DNA from: Bradyrhizobium niftali | Lineage (GTDB): Bacteria; Pseudomonadota; Alphaproteobacteria; Rhizobiales; Xanthobacteraceae | Direction of reading: 5' to 3' | Length of the DNA stretch: 64,000 bases | Assembly: GCF_004571025.1 (NCBI RefSeq) | Contig: NZ_SPQT01000003.1 | Location: 1 to 64,000, forward strand | In this document: positions 9,612 to 18,975 of the stretch, piece after piece | Layout: each line of letters begins with the position of its first letter | Position numbering within the stretch: the first letter of the stretch is position 1 | Translations under genes and position numbers: made by a program | The notes under the pieces: model-generated | Database searches by the model: none | Seen by the model: the letters and a program-made list of their open reading frames with translations, nothing else | Told to the model about the DNA's origin: nothing

Positions 9612-10907
9612 ATGATCTCGAACTGGCTCGCGGCAACGCTCAGCCGCCGCAATATCCACTACGGCTGGGTGATGGTCGGCGTGACCTTCCTGGCCGCGCT
9701 GATCAGCGCCGGCACGGTCGGTGCGCCCGGCGTGTTCATCGTTCCCCTGCAGAAGGAGTTCGGCTGGAGCACGGCGGAGATTTCGTCCGCGCTGTCTATC
9801 CGCTTCATCCTGTTCGGGCTGATGGCGCCGTTCGCCGCCGCCCTGCTCAACCGCTACGGCCTGCGCAACGTCACGCTGACGGCGCAGCTGATCGTGGTCT
9901 CGGCGCTGGTCGCATCGCTCGGCATGACCGAGGTCTGGCAGCTCATCGCCCTGTGGGGCGTCGTGATCGGGATCGGCACCGGCATGACCGCGCTGGTGCT
10001 TGGCGCCACCATCGCCACGCGCTGGTTCGCGGCGCGGCGCGGCCTCGTGGTCGGCATCATGACCGCGAGCGTCGCCACCGGCCAGCTCGTGTTCCTGCCG
10101 CTGCTCGCAAGCCTCACCGAACGCTTCGGCTGGCGGCTGGCGCTCGGCTTCGTCTGCATCATGCTCGGCGTTTCCGCACTCGCAGTGCTGCTCGCGATGC
10201 GTGACCGTCCGAGCGACCTCGGCCTGCGCCCGTTCGGCGACGAAGGCAGCGAGCCCCTGCCCGCCCCGCCCGTCAACCACGGCTCGATCACGGCGGTGGC
10301 GCTCGGCACGCTGCGCGATGCCTCGAAATCGAGCGCGTTCTGGATCCTGTTTGCGACCTTCTTCGTCTGCGGCGCCTCGACCAACGGCCTCGTGCAGGTC
10401 CACCTGATCCCGATGTGCCTCGATTTCGGCATCCCGCAGGTGCAGGCCGCAAGCCTGCTGGCTGCGATGGGCATTTTCGATTTCTTCGGCACCATCATGT
10501 CGGGCTGGCTGTCGGACCGTTACGACAATCGCTGGCTCCTGTTCTGGTACTACGGCCTGCGCGGGCTCTCGCTGATCTTCCTGCCCTTCAGTGACTTCTC
10601 GTTCTACGGCCTGTCGATCTTCGCGATGTTCTACGGCCTCGACTGGATCGCCACCGTGCCGCCGACGGTGCGCCTCACCGCGCAGAAGTTCGGCCCCGAG
10701 CGCGCCAATCTCGTGTTCGGCTGGATCTTTGCCGGGCATCAGCTCGGTGCCGGCACGGCCGCCTTTGGTGCCGGCCTGTCGCGAACGCTGCTCCAGAGCT
10801 ACCTGCCCGCCTTCTTCATCGCCGGCGCGCTCTGCGTGTTCGCCTCGCTGATCGTGCTGGCTCTGTCGCGGCAGCCGAAGCCGAAGACGCAGGCCGCGAT
10901 GGCGTAA
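9612..10907 (+). CDS. MFS transporter, monocarboxylate-type
   Basis: 431-residue inner-membrane carrier of the major facilitator superfamily with about twelve hydrophobic segments. The opening NIHYGWVMVGVTFLAAL and the GAPGVFIVPLQKEFGWS segment resemble the oxalate/formate and monocarboxylate branch of MFS proteins. The cytoplasmic loop between halves (about residues 200-230) begins RDRPSDLGLRPFG, common in that branch. The substrate is unknown. It stands alone between the thiolase gene and a convergent porin gene only six bases away, so it is probably a single-gene unit. Confidence 0.88.
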   Translation: MISNWLAATLSRRNIHYGWVMVGVTFLAALISAGTVGAPGVFIVPLQKEFGWSTAEISSALSIRFILFGLMAPFAAALLNRYGLRNVTLTAQLIVVSALVASLGMTEVWQLIALWGVVIGIGTGMTALVLGATIATRWFAARRGLVVGIMTASVATGQLVFLPLLASLTERFGWRLALGFVCIMLGVSALAVLLAMRDRPSDLGLRPFGDEGSEPLPAPPVNHGSITAVALGTLRDASKSSAFWILFATFFVCGASTNGLVQVHLIPMCLDFGIPQVQAASLLAAMGIFDFFGTIMSGWLSDRYDNRWLLFWYYGLRGLSLIFLPFSDFSFYGLSIFAMFYGLDWIATVPPTVRLTAQKFGPERANLVFGWIFAGHQLGAGTAAFGAGLSRTLLQSYLPAFFIAGALCVFASLIVLALSRQPKPKTQAAMA

Positions 10908-10913
10908 GCCAAC

Positions 10914-12317
10914 CTAGTACCGGATCGTGGTGGTGACGCCGAAGACTGCGGCGTCACCGATCCGCGAAACGCCGCTCGGATCGTTCGGATTCGGGATGCC
11001 GCCCGAGGGGCGGAACACGTACTGGAAATACGGCGCCACCAGCCAGCCCGGCTTGATATGCGCCTCGTAGATCATCTCGATCAGGGTCTCGTTGCTGCGC
11101 ACCGGGCTCTGCACGCCGGTGAAGGCTTGCGCGTCGAGATCGAGATTGCGGGCGGTGTTCGAAATCCGCATATAGGCCATCGCCACGCCGAAGCGGTCGA
11201 GCGGACGGCCTGGGACAAACCCGACGAAGCCGATGCCGCCATCCAGATAAAGGTCGATCAGATTGCGGTCTGGCGGGCTGTAGGCGATGCGGCCGAAGGC
11301 GGTGACGCCCGGGATCGACGCGGAGGTGGTGTTGTCCTTCACCTCCGGCGGGCGGTAGAGCACCTGCTCGATGACGGCGAAGATGCCGTAGTTGCCGCGA
11401 AGCTTGGCCGGAACGCCGCTTCCAGAGGGATCGGCAATCGAGAGCCCCTCCGCCGTAAAACGCTGGCTGTCGAACGAGCCATTATGCTTCCAGGCACCCG
11501 GCGTGAAATTGCCGGCGAGCGGACGGCCGCCGATATCGATGTCGTAGTTGAAGCGGACCTGCCCGATCACCCAGGGCGAATCGTTGACGCGGAATGCGAG
11601 GCCGTGATGGTCGCGCAGCTGCGGATCGGCATCGCCCGGGCCGGACGGATCGCCGTTGAACACCGCGCCATAGGCGGTGATCTGGTCCGACAGCGCGGCC
11701 TTGACCCGAATGCCTGGCACCGCGATCGGCGGTGCGGGGCCGCCGGCCGGAAGATTGCTCGCCTTGATCGCCGGCCAGCCGAAGGTGCCGTTGATGAAGA
11801 GGTCGTCGGTCTGGCTGTCGAAGAACTCGACATCCGCGGCCTGCTGGCCGGCCCTGATGTTCAGCCTGTCGCCAAAGAAGCTCTGCTCGAAATAGGCGTT
11901 GTAGAGCCGCCGGTCCGGCAGCGCCTCGATCTCGCTGATGGTGGCGAGGTTCTGCACGTAGTTGCGCGAGAGCCCGCGGCCGTAGATCACGAAGGCGTTG
12001 GCGTAGAAGCGTCCCCCCGTCCAGCCGACCAGCTTGTCGAGATCAGCATCAACCGAGAGATCGAGGCGACCGAAATGGATGGCGCCGCGCGCAACGCCGC
12101 CCGAGACGTTGCCGATGTTGTCGGCGATATAGGTGGCGCCGAAATTCAGGCCCTTGCTGGCGAGCCCGTCATGCCATTCGTTGAACCATTTTGGCGCCAG
12201 CCATTCGGCCGCGCTTTCGTCCTTGGCGCCGGCGCGCGCACTCGTGCTGGCCAAGGTGCATGCCAGCGCAATTGCAGCCACGCTTCGCAGCGGAGATCTG
12301 TCGGCAGTGCCGTTCAC
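10914..12317 (-). CDS. OprB-family carbohydrate-selective porin
   Basis: Outer-membrane porin of the OprB type, about 467 residues. A GTG at 12317 gives a clean signal peptide (basic start, then SVAAIALACTLASTSARA as the hydrophobic stretch and cleavage region). The in-frame GTG at 12371 would add 18 residues inside the upstream gene. The mature part starts with the OprB-like pattern WLAPKWFNEWHDGLASKG, includes RLYNAYFEQSFFGDRLNIRAGQ, and ends in FGVTTTIRY with a terminal aromatic residue as usual for outer-membrane barrels. The permeating solute is not predictable. It lies 10 bases after the zntB-like gene on the same strand. Confidence 0.85.
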   Translation of the reverse strand: MNGTADRSPLRSVAAIALACTLASTSARAGAKDESAAEWLAPKWFNEWHDGLASKGLNFGATYIADNIGNVSGGVARGAIHFGRLDLSVDADLDKLVGWTGGRFYANAFVIYGRGLSRNYVQNLATISEIEALPDRRLYNAYFEQSFFGDRLNIRAGQQAADVEFFDSQTDDLFINGTFGWPAIKASNLPAGGPAPPIAVPGIRVKAALSDQITAYGAVFNGDPSGPGDADPQLRDHHGLAFRVNDSPWVIGQVRFNYDIDIGGRPLAGNFTPGAWKHNGSFDSQRFTAEGLSIADPSGSGVPAKLRGNYGIFAVIEQVLYRPPEVKDNTTSASIPGVTAFGRIAYSPPDRNLIDLYLDGGIGFVGFVPGRPLDRFGVAMAYMRISNTARNLDLDAQAFTGVQSPVRSNETLIEMIYEAHIKPGWLVAPYFQYVFRPSGGIPNPNDPSGVSRIGDAAVFGVTTTIRY

Positions 12318-12327
12318 GACTGGTGCG

Positions 12328-13344
12328 CTACCTGAAAATGCCCGTGCGCCGCATGAACAAATAGGCGGCACCGACCGACGAGGCCATCAGCACCGCCGCC
12401 CAGAGAAATCCGCTCTCGACGTCGGTCAGCGGCAGGCCCTTGGTGTTCATGCCGAAGATGCCGGTGATCAGCGTCGGCGGCAGCAGCAGCGAGGTCACGA
12501 TGGAGAGCGTGTGGAGGTGGCGGTTGCTCTCCTCCTCGTTCTTGAAGCGCAGCTCCTCCTCGAGCAGGCGGCTGCGCTCGCGCAGCTCGACGATGTCGTG
12601 ATCGAGGCCATCGAGCCGTTGCGCCAGCTTGCCGGCGTGGATCCGCAAGCCCGGCGACAGGTGATCGGTGTTCTTCTGGTCGAGCCGGTGAAACAGCACG
12701 CGCAGGCCGGTGAGCTGACGATGCAGCCTGACGCAGGTGCGGCGCAACCGGCCGAGGGTGCGGCGCATCTCGGGCCTCGCCTCGTCGGCGAGGATGCGCT
12801 CCTCGATGCCGTCGATCTCCTGCCCGAGCTTGTCGGCCATCCTGTCGAGCGTGTCGGCAACCTCGTCGACGATCTTTTCCAGGAGATGGGCGACGTTGTC
12901 GACGCGGTAGCCGCCTTCGAGCACCCGGCGCGCCGCATCCGCCGAGCACAGCGCCTGATGGCGGCCGCTGACCAGCAGGTGCTCGGTCATGGCGAAGCGC
13001 AGGAACGCGGTCTCTTCCGTGGCGCTGTCGATGTCGCGCACGAGGTCGGAGAACACGCCGTAGACGCAGTGGTCGATGACATGGAGCTGCTGGAACGTGT
13101 CGTTCGACAGCAGCAGTTCGCGCGCAAGCGGCGGCAGCGTTGATGCCGCAATCCACGGCCGCGCCCGCGCGTCGGTCAGGTTGAAATGCAGCCAGAGCCG
13201 GCCGTCATGGCTGAACTCGATCGGCTGGTCGATCGGCAGCGCCTCGGCACTGCCGTCGCTGTGCAGGCGGAACGCCCAGACCAGGCCCGGAATGGCAGGC
13301 TCAGACCCCGATATCGCGCTGACAAGCTTTGCCGGCTCAGCCAT
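12328..13344 (-). CDS. CorA-family divalent metal transporter, ZntB-like
   Basis: 338-residue inner-membrane protein of the CorA superfamily. It has a large cytoplasmic N-terminal domain and long helices, then two C-terminal transmembrane helices. The signature GMN is in TGIFGMNTKGL between them and the last helix ends YLFMRRTGIFR. ZntB members of this family transport zinc with proton coupling; CorA members move magnesium or cobalt. I chose the ATG at 13344, because the longer alternative at 13422 starts with TTG and adds 26 unconserved-looking residues. It lies upstream of the porin gene and may be co-transcribed with it. Confidence 0.85.
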   Translation of the reverse strand: MAEPAKLVSAISGSEPAIPGLVWAFRLHSDGSAEALPIDQPIEFSHDGRLWLHFNLTDARARPWIAASTLPPLARELLLSNDTFQQLHVIDHCVYGVFSDLVRDIDSATEETAFLRFAMTEHLLVSGRHQALCSADAARRVLEGGYRVDNVAHLLEKIVDEVADTLDRMADKLGQEIDGIEERILADEARPEMRRTLGRLRRTCVRLHRQLTGLRVLFHRLDQKNTDHLSPGLRIHAGKLAQRLDGLDHDIVELRERSRLLEEELRFKNEEESNRHLHTLSIVTSLLLPPTLITGIFGMNTKGLPLTDVESGFLWAAVLMASSVGAAYLFMRRTGIFR

Positions 13345-13457
13345 GGTCGCCCCAACCGTCAACACATGCCCCGCCTCCGGAAGACGGCTGACGGCATCTT
13401 CCGGACCCACGCGGGTAGTCAATTACGGCTCTGTTACAGTTTGATGATGGCGCCGCC

Positions 13458-14240
13458 CTATTCCGCGGCCAGTCCCGTCGCGGCCGTCGCCTCGGCCTCC
13501 CTGATGTAGTCGTGGACGACGCGGCCGAACGGCAGCGTCAGATCGGCGATGTAGTGATGCGCGCCGACGACGCGGCGAACCGGGAAATCGGCAACCGGCG
13601 CATTGACGTGCGGCACAAGGTGAAGACGTCCGGGCCCCATCCAGGAGCCCTTCGGCACGATATCGGTGAGGTTGATCGCGACGAGCTGGCAGACTTCGAG
13701 ACGGCCGTCGACGCCGGGGATCATCTTCAGATTCACCTGCGTCTTCGACAGCGTCGCGCGGGTGAGATCACCGTTGCCGGCCATGCTCTCGTGCTTGTAG
13801 CCCATCGTGCCCATGGCGACGAGCTGGCCGGCATATTCCAGCGTCCCCGTCAGGGTGTCCTTGACGATCTCGAGTTTGGGATGGGCGTATTTCTTGGGAA
13901 AGCCCCAGATCTCGCGGCCCGCGGCGATCGGCGGATCGTCGTCGAGATACATCTGCGAGACGAAATTGACCTCCTCGCCATGCAGGCGCGCCGGGATGAC
14001 GAGCCCGGACTCGGTGTAGCTGCCGAAGCCGGAGGAGTCCGGCATCCTGATCCATTCGTAATGCACGATCGGCTGGTCGATCGGCTCCAGCGGCTCGGGC
14101 AGGCCGGCGCGGATCAGGTCCGGATCGGTCTCGTAGGTGATGACGAGGAACTCGCGGTTGACGAAGCGATAGGGACCGGCCGGATAGCTCGGTCCAGCGG
14201 CCGGCATGGACGGAAGTCTCAGCACGTCTTCCCTGCGCAT
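13458..14240 (-). CDS. adc: Acetoacetate decarboxylase family protein
   Basis: 260-residue protein expected to decarboxylate acetoacetate to acetone and CO2 through a Schiff-base Lys. The active-site block EIWGFPKKYAHPKLEI contains the adjacent Lys pair of the family. The fold-typical RFVNREFLVITYETDPDLIRAGLPEPLEP opens the protein. The second ATG of the frame (14240) is preferred because GAGGAGA lies about nine bases upstream of it and overlaps the first ATG (14255). It is divergent from a patatin-like gene. In proteobacteria such pairs are often found with 3-hydroxybutyrate metabolism genes, pointing to storage-polymer or ketone-body turnover. Confidence 0.88.
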   Translation of the reverse strand: MRREDVLRLPSMPAAGPSYPAGPYRFVNREFLVITYETDPDLIRAGLPEPLEPIDQPIVHYEWIRMPDSSGFGSYTESGLVIPARLHGEEVNFVSQMYLDDDPPIAAGREIWGFPKKYAHPKLEIVKDTLTGTLEYAGQLVAMGTMGYKHESMAGNGDLTRATLSKTQVNLKMIPGVDGRLEVCQLVAINLTDIVPKGSWMGPGRLHLVPHVNAPVADFPVRRVVGAHHYIADLTLPFGRVVHDYIREAEATAATGLAAE

Positions 14241-14467
14241 CGCTGGTCTCCTCATGACAGTGGATGCCTGCCCGGCAGTGTCGGGCGGTGATGCAGATTG
14301 CTAGCGGCCGTCATTGACCGCGATGTGAAGGATTTCCGTCAGGCGCACGACCCGCGTGCCATTCCCGTTGCGATTGACCTGCATGCAGACGATGCATCGG
14401 CTGCCACCCTTGTCATCACGCCGTCACCGCGGGACGCAATCGTTCGGTGAAGGCAGGAGGCATCGCC

Positions 14468-15634
14468 ATGGACGCCCGCACGTCGCAACCGACTTATCAG
14501 ACCCATCAGCCTCCCGCGCGGGGCTGGCGTCCCGAGCGCTGCGATCGCGTCGCACTGGTGCTGCAAGGCGGCGGCGCGCTCGGCGCCTACCAAGCCGGCG
14601 TCTATCAGGCGCTGCACGAAGCCGGCATCGAGCCGGACTGGGTCTGCGGCGTCTCGATCGGCGCGATCAACTCCGCCATCATCGCCGGCAACCGGCCGGA
14701 GAAGCGGCTCGATGCGCTGCGCGTCTTCTGGGAGCGCATCACCAACCGCAAGGTCTGGCACTACACGCCGGATGGCGACGTCTTCCGCCAGTGGCGCAAC
14801 CTCACCAGCGCGTGGATGACGTCAGCCATGGGCCAGCCCGGCTTCTTCACCCCGCACCAGGTCAATCCCTGGTTCAGCCCGATCGGCGCCAGGACCGCGA
14901 CGAGCTATTACGACACGACGCCGCTGCGCGAGAGCCTGCGCGAGCTCGTCGACTTCGATCTCATCAACGAGAAGAAGGTCCGCTTCGCGGTCGGCGCGGT
15001 GAACGTGCTCTCCGGCAACTTCATCTATTTCGACAACGCCCTCGGGCCGGAGCACATCATGGCCTCCGGCGCCCTGCCCCCGGCGCTGCCGATGGTGCGG
15101 ATCGGCACCGATCATTTCTGGGACGGCGGCATCGTCTCCAACACCCCGCTCCAGCATCTGCTCGACCAGGAGGACGCGCTCAATTCGCTGGTGTTCCAGG
15201 TCGACCTGTTCAGCGCCCGCGGCGTGCTGCCGCGCTCGATCCAGGACGTGATGGCCCGCCACAAGGACATCATGTATTCCTCGCGCACGCGCCACAACAC
15301 CGATGTCTATCGCCGCACGCACAATCTCAAGGTCGAGCTCTACAAGGCCCTGGCGAAGCTGCCGGAGGAGCAACTCACCGACGAGGAGCGCAATCTCAAG
15401 GCCAGCCTCTGCCATATGCCCGAGATCGCGATCCTGCATCTGATCTACCAGCAGAAGGCTTATGAGGGCGACGCCAAGGACCACGAATTCTCGGGCACCT
15501 CGATGCGCGAGCACTGGGCAAGCGGCTTCGAGGACACCAAGCGCACGCTGAAGCGGCGCGACTGGATCAAGATGCCCGAGCAAGGCATGGGGCTGGTGGT
15601 GCACGACGTGCATCGGGAGACGGAGCGCGCGTAG
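14468..15634 (+). CDS. Patatin-like phospholipase with C-terminal DUF3734
   Basis: 388-residue cytosolic serine hydrolase. The patatin catalytic parts are all visible: glycine-rich oxyanion loop LVLQGGGALGAYQAG (about residues 30-44), nucleophile elbow GVSIG, and the catalytic Asp in DGGIVSNTPLQ. The C-terminal 130 residues (SSRTRHNTDVYRRTHNLK onward) match the DUF3734 extension. AGGAGG precedes the ATG at 14468; the upstream GTG at 14447 overlaps that ribosome-binding site. The substrate could be phospholipid or a storage lipid or polyester granule; the divergent acetoacetate decarboxylase gene favours a link to polyhydroxybutyrate turnover. Confidence 0.9.
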   Translation: MDARTSQPTYQTHQPPARGWRPERCDRVALVLQGGGALGAYQAGVYQALHEAGIEPDWVCGVSIGAINSAIIAGNRPEKRLDALRVFWERITNRKVWHYTPDGDVFRQWRNLTSAWMTSAMGQPGFFTPHQVNPWFSPIGARTATSYYDTTPLRESLRELVDFDLINEKKVRFAVGAVNVLSGNFIYFDNALGPEHIMASGALPPALPMVRIGTDHFWDGGIVSNTPLQHLLDQEDALNSLVFQVDLFSARGVLPRSIQDVMARHKDIMYSSRTRHNTDVYRRTHNLKVELYKALAKLPEEQLTDEERNLKASLCHMPEIAILHLIYQQKAYEGDAKDHEFSGTSMREHWASGFEDTKRTLKRRDWIKMPEQGMGLVVHDVHRETERA

Positions 15635-16133
15635 CGCGGCGACGCTCGCGGCAAGCCTTCCGCGATATACTCGAAAACAACCCCATGCAATGTAGCCGAT
15701 GGCCGGCGGCAGATGCCTCCTGCATCTGCAAAACCATTTGGCACGTTGGGCAAAACAGCGGCATCACGCCATCCTGCCGCAACCGTACGATGCTCAATGA
15801 AGGATGCTTCGCAGGGTATCGGCTGACCACGCAATCCCCTGCACGAGAGTCAACTCGGCTGCACCACATTGCGACGCGAACGGACGTGTCGCGGCTTGCC
15901 TTCGTAGCTGACACGAACTCTTCTGCCGAGGTCGGCGTCTCTCCCTCCTCGACCGCCCGACCTGCATGAAGATGTCAGCGCCGATATCCTTCAATCGGAT
16001 GACGGCGTCGGATCGTGACTTTGATAATGAGTCACCACTGAGCGGCCATGAATTTAGCAGCGACAGGTTCCGCCTCACCAACAGCGAGTGACGAGACGAT
16101 TTCGCCTGGTCTCGATTGCGAGGAGAGATAGAG
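15635..16133. other. 499-base stretch without a convincing gene
   Basis: No frame here has a credible start with a ribosome-binding site and family-like sequence. Short frames on both strands read as low-complexity or run into flanking genes. The region is less GC-rich than its neighbours. It precedes the accessory gene at 16134 and probably carries its promoter. Confidence 0.5.
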
Positions 16134-17210
16134 ATGGCGGTTAGAGCTAGTGTCGAGGATGAACGCTTCTATAAAAAGATAGAGAAATCCCTCGATACCA
16201 CCGCTAGCTTCTGGACCTTCGCGTCCGAGGGACTGAAGACTTACGACAAATATCGGCGAAGCCCGGCCTCTGGGCCGCTCGCCAGGGCGCAAGCGCTCTT
16301 GCACGAGCATAACGAGAGCCCGGTCAAACCCGGCACTCTGTCGAAAGTTCTCGCCAAGGCGGACAAAGCCAAGAAGTACTACGAGTACGTCCGCAGAGTA
16401 GAGGATGCAGTTGACGAGACGAAGCGAGACGGCGCGCTTCTTAAGCTCGGCATCAAGATCTCCATGGACCTCGCCAAGAAATGGCTCGGCGCCTCGCTGA
16501 CGACGCATCCCTACTATGCCTACCACAAGGTCATGCTCGACGCTCTGGCTGACGCACTCAACGCAGCCCACAACAGCAGATCCACCGTCGACGCCTATCG
16601 GCGAGCGGTATCCGCCGCAACCTCAACGGCCGTTGCGAAAGAGTTCAAGCGGCTGGAAGGCAGAAAGGTCGCGATCGTCGCGGCACATGTGGAGTTCACG
16701 GACAGGATAGGCGTGGCCGCCGACATTGCGCGCGGCTTGATAGACCAGAAGCTCGCTGAAAGAAAAATCCAACAATATGGCGGAACGGCCCGTATTGCCG
16801 CAGCCGTCGCCGATCTCCAGGCGTGGCGCGCGATGTGGGCCGGTCTCGCTTGCGAGTCGATGAAGCTCGTCATCATGGCAGGCACCGAGCTCAACGTTGC
16901 CGCCGCAGCGATGCACGAGGTGCAACAAACGATGGCCAAGCTCATGGGCGGTGGCACCACGAGTGTGCTGGCCGGTCGTGGCGCCATCAACGCCATCGAA
17001 TGGGAAAAGTACGATCAGATAGTCAACAGACGGACGCCAGATCGGGCGGCGATGGACCCGGTCGCATTTGCACAGTCCAATCATGGCCGGGCCCTTGCCT
17101 GGACCACGGCCCTTGCAGAAATGTGCGATTTCGTCACAAGCGACGAGGTCTACTTCCCAAGCAAATTCAATGCTCAGCTCGAGCGACTGAACAAAGTTCT
17201 GTACGTCTGA
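16134..17210 (+). CDS. Hypothetical helical protein, no family recognised
   Basis: 358 residues starting at an ATG with AGGAGAGATAGAG directly upstream. No signal peptide or clear transmembrane segment. The sequence is Ala/Lys/Glu-rich and reads as mostly alpha-helical with possible coiled coils (TLSKVLAKADKAKKYYEYVRR at about residues 65-90, and an Ala-rich middle). Hydrophobic stretches such as GIKISMDLAKKWLGASL are short. Codon use includes more AAA, ATA and AAT than the flanking catabolic genes, suggesting horizontal acquisition. It is monocistronic, flanked by non-coding stretches. I do not recognise it and give no function. Confidence 0.65.
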   Translation: MAVRASVEDERFYKKIEKSLDTTASFWTFASEGLKTYDKYRRSPASGPLARAQALLHEHNESPVKPGTLSKVLAKADKAKKYYEYVRRVEDAVDETKRDGALLKLGIKISMDLAKKWLGASLTTHPYYAYHKVMLDALADALNAAHNSRSTVDAYRRAVSAATSTAVAKEFKRLEGRKVAIVAAHVEFTDRIGVAADIARGLIDQKLAERKIQQYGGTARIAAAVADLQAWRAMWAGLACESMKLVIMAGTELNVAAAAMHEVQQTMAKLMGGGTTSVLAGRGAINAIEWEKYDQIVNRRTPDRAAMDPVAFAQSNHGRALAWTTALAEMCDFVTSDEVYFPSKFNAQLERLNKVLYV

Positions 17211-17327
17211 TAAGCCTGTCTTTGTCAACAGTTGGGGTGCGCGAAGGCGAGCCGCCAATAGTCTGGCGGCCCGCCGAGGTCTCGCTCCTGCTTCCGTCAC
17301 ATATCGAGATTGATGTCGGCGTTTCCC

Positions 17328-17873
17328 TCAACTCGTCGTGCCGCGCGGGTTGACGACCGTATACCCCCGCAAGGAACGCGCGTGCATTCTTGTTGCGTGT
17401 CCGCCCGAGTTGGCGTCATACGCCATCCACATGTCTCCCCCGAGGTGCTGCTCCAGGACGAACACGTGGCCGCGTCGTGCCGCCACCATTCCCGGCGCTG
17501 GCGATGTACGCGGAAAACGCAGCCAGTTGGCCGCGAGATTCAATTCCGGCATCAAACGACCGAACACGCGCAGGGCCGCGCCGCAACCGCAGAAGGACGA
17601 AGGGCAACCGGCCGGTCGACCGCCGACGATCCGATCGCCAGTGACATTCACCGCCGCAACGGCGCTGCCAGCGACGGACATTGTGAGTTGTCTTGAATTG
17701 GGCGCCTGTGATGAGTATCTGGAAACGCGCTCGCGGCGCGTTTGCGAATGCGAGAAGTCGCAGGGCATGATGACATTGCATTCGGGCGCGTGATCAATGC
17801 GGTAGGGTCGTGCTTCCGAAGCAATAGAGCTGACGGCAACAAAAAAACACGCAAAAAGAACTAGCTTGAACAT
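17328..17873 (-). CDS. Small secreted protein with a GCGAAL/NSGG motif, unknown function
   Basis: 181 residues starting at ATG 17873 with GGAG upstream. A standard signal peptide follows (MFKLVLFACFFVAVSSIASEA), so the product is exported. The C-terminal half contains GGRPAGCPSSFCGCGAAL, then HVFVLEQH, MAYDANSGGHATRMHARSLRGYTVVNP. I recognise this layout (GCP..CGCG, then YDxNSGG..R.H.RS..GY..VNP) as that of small secreted proteins common in Bradyrhizobium and relatives, but no function is known to me. Five cysteines in the mature part allow disulfides. It is convergent with the hypothetical gene at 16134. Confidence 0.65.
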   Translation of the reverse strand: MFKLVLFACFFVAVSSIASEARPYRIDHAPECNVIMPCDFSHSQTRRERVSRYSSQAPNSRQLTMSVAGSAVAAVNVTGDRIVGGRPAGCPSSFCGCGAALRVFGRLMPELNLAANWLRFPRTSPAPGMVAARRGHVFVLEQHLGGDMWMAYDANSGGHATRMHARSLRGYTVVNPRGTTS

Positions 17874-18236
17874 TGCAGGACTCCGAGTTGAAGGGTCCTG
17901 CCCCGGAAAATGAGCAACTGATAACAGTTTGGCCGAAATGGGCCTAAAGAACGGCCGAAAATGGCTGCATTTGCGGGCCGCTCTCCTCGATCCCAATAAG
18001 CCACACGTTGCGACTGAAATGATTAACTCGCAGAGTACGAACGTCCGCCTTTGACACTTCCAGCGCTCGCGACGAGCGACGAGCCTCGCGTTGCGACGGA
18101 AGCGGGAGGTCGCGACCGCCGGCGACGCCGAAGGCGTTGCGCAGGAGTATTCGACGAGCCTTGTACATATCGTGTCAGAGTGGAAATCTCGCTCCAGCGA
18201 ATTTAGGCACCAAAGCCAGCGTAAGGACGCTCAGTT
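17874..18236. other. 363-base divergent intergenic region
   Basis: Lies between the secreted-protein gene and the glutathione transferase gene and must hold promoters for both. No convincing gene or strong palindrome was found. A short direct similarity GGCCGAAATGG / GGCCGAAAATGG occurs at 17931-17968. Confidence 0.4.
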
Positions 18237-18878
18237 ATGCTCACTGTCTATGGCGAAGGTCGTGGATTCCGTGTCGTTTGGCTGCTCGAGGAATTGGGAG
18301 TGGCTTATCGGCTGCGCCCGGTCGATCTGCGCGCTGTCGAGAATGATCCCGATTTTCTTGCGATCAACCCCGCCGGCTTTATCCCGGCGCTACAGGACGG
18401 CGAGATGATCATGGTCGAATCGATCGCGATCCTCGAATACCTGCTTGCCCGCCACGGGCCGAGCCCGCTCGCCGTCGCCCCGGACGATCCGGCCTTCGGC
18501 GCCTATCTGCAGTTCCTCCATTTGGGAGAGGCTGGGCTCGCTGGACCAATGAACGCCGTCTTCGTCGGTCGCGCACTCGCGCCCGAAGCAGAGCGAAACG
18601 CCCGGGTCACAAACTGGGCACTGGAGACCTTTCACAGTCGGCTGGGATTGGTCATCCAGCGTCTCGCAGATCGAACATTTCTCGCCGGAGACCAGTTCAC
18701 TGCTGCTGACATTTCAGTGAGCTACGCTCTCCTGCTTGGTCTGCGAACCAGCAACTATACCCCGGGTTCAGTCGAGCGTGCCTATCTCGCCCGCACGACG
18801 ACACGCCCCGCCTACGCCCGAGCGCTGGAAATCTGCCAAGCCACCAAGGCTTGGGCGGAGCGATCACCGACGTTGTAG
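18237..18878 (+). CDS. Glutathione S-transferase family protein
   Basis: 213-residue cytosolic protein. The N-terminal thioredoxin-like domain (LTVYGEGRGFRVVWLLEELG, then INPAGFIPALQDGEMIMVESIAILEYL) carries the cis-Pro and Glu-Ser glutathione-binding elements. The C-terminal helical domain has the capping-type motif FLAGDQFTAADISV. The activating residue near the N terminus is not the classical Ser/Tyr (GEGRGFR), so the conjugating activity is uncertain. AAGGA precedes the ATG. It stands alone between accessory genes. Confidence 0.88.
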   Translation: MLTVYGEGRGFRVVWLLEELGVAYRLRPVDLRAVENDPDFLAINPAGFIPALQDGEMIMVESIAILEYLLARHGPSPLAVAPDDPAFGAYLQFLHLGEAGLAGPMNAVFVGRALAPEAERNARVTNWALETFHSRLGLVIQRLADRTFLAGDQFTAADISVSYALLLGLRTSNYTPGSVERAYLARTTTRPAYARALEICQATKAWAERSPTL

Positions 18879-18975
18879 AGCCAAGTCGTGAATCCATGGA
18901 AGGGATTCCCACGAGCGTGGTTTTCCGATTCAGGATTGCCCCTGTATCCCGGTTAACCGCCGCCGCTTTGCTCAG

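Noticed and set aside
15567..15914. Minus-strand frame with a CPTC segment after the patatin gene
   Set aside because: It overlaps the patatin 3' end, has only one CxxC and an Arg-rich low-complexity tail; too weak to call a gene.
18100..18170. Short stretch whose complement reads RILLRNAFGVAGG, like part of the carboxyltransferase (VILRNAFGVAG)
   Set aside because: Only about a dozen residues match and flanking sequence differs; could be chance or a tiny relic, not enough for a pseudogene call.
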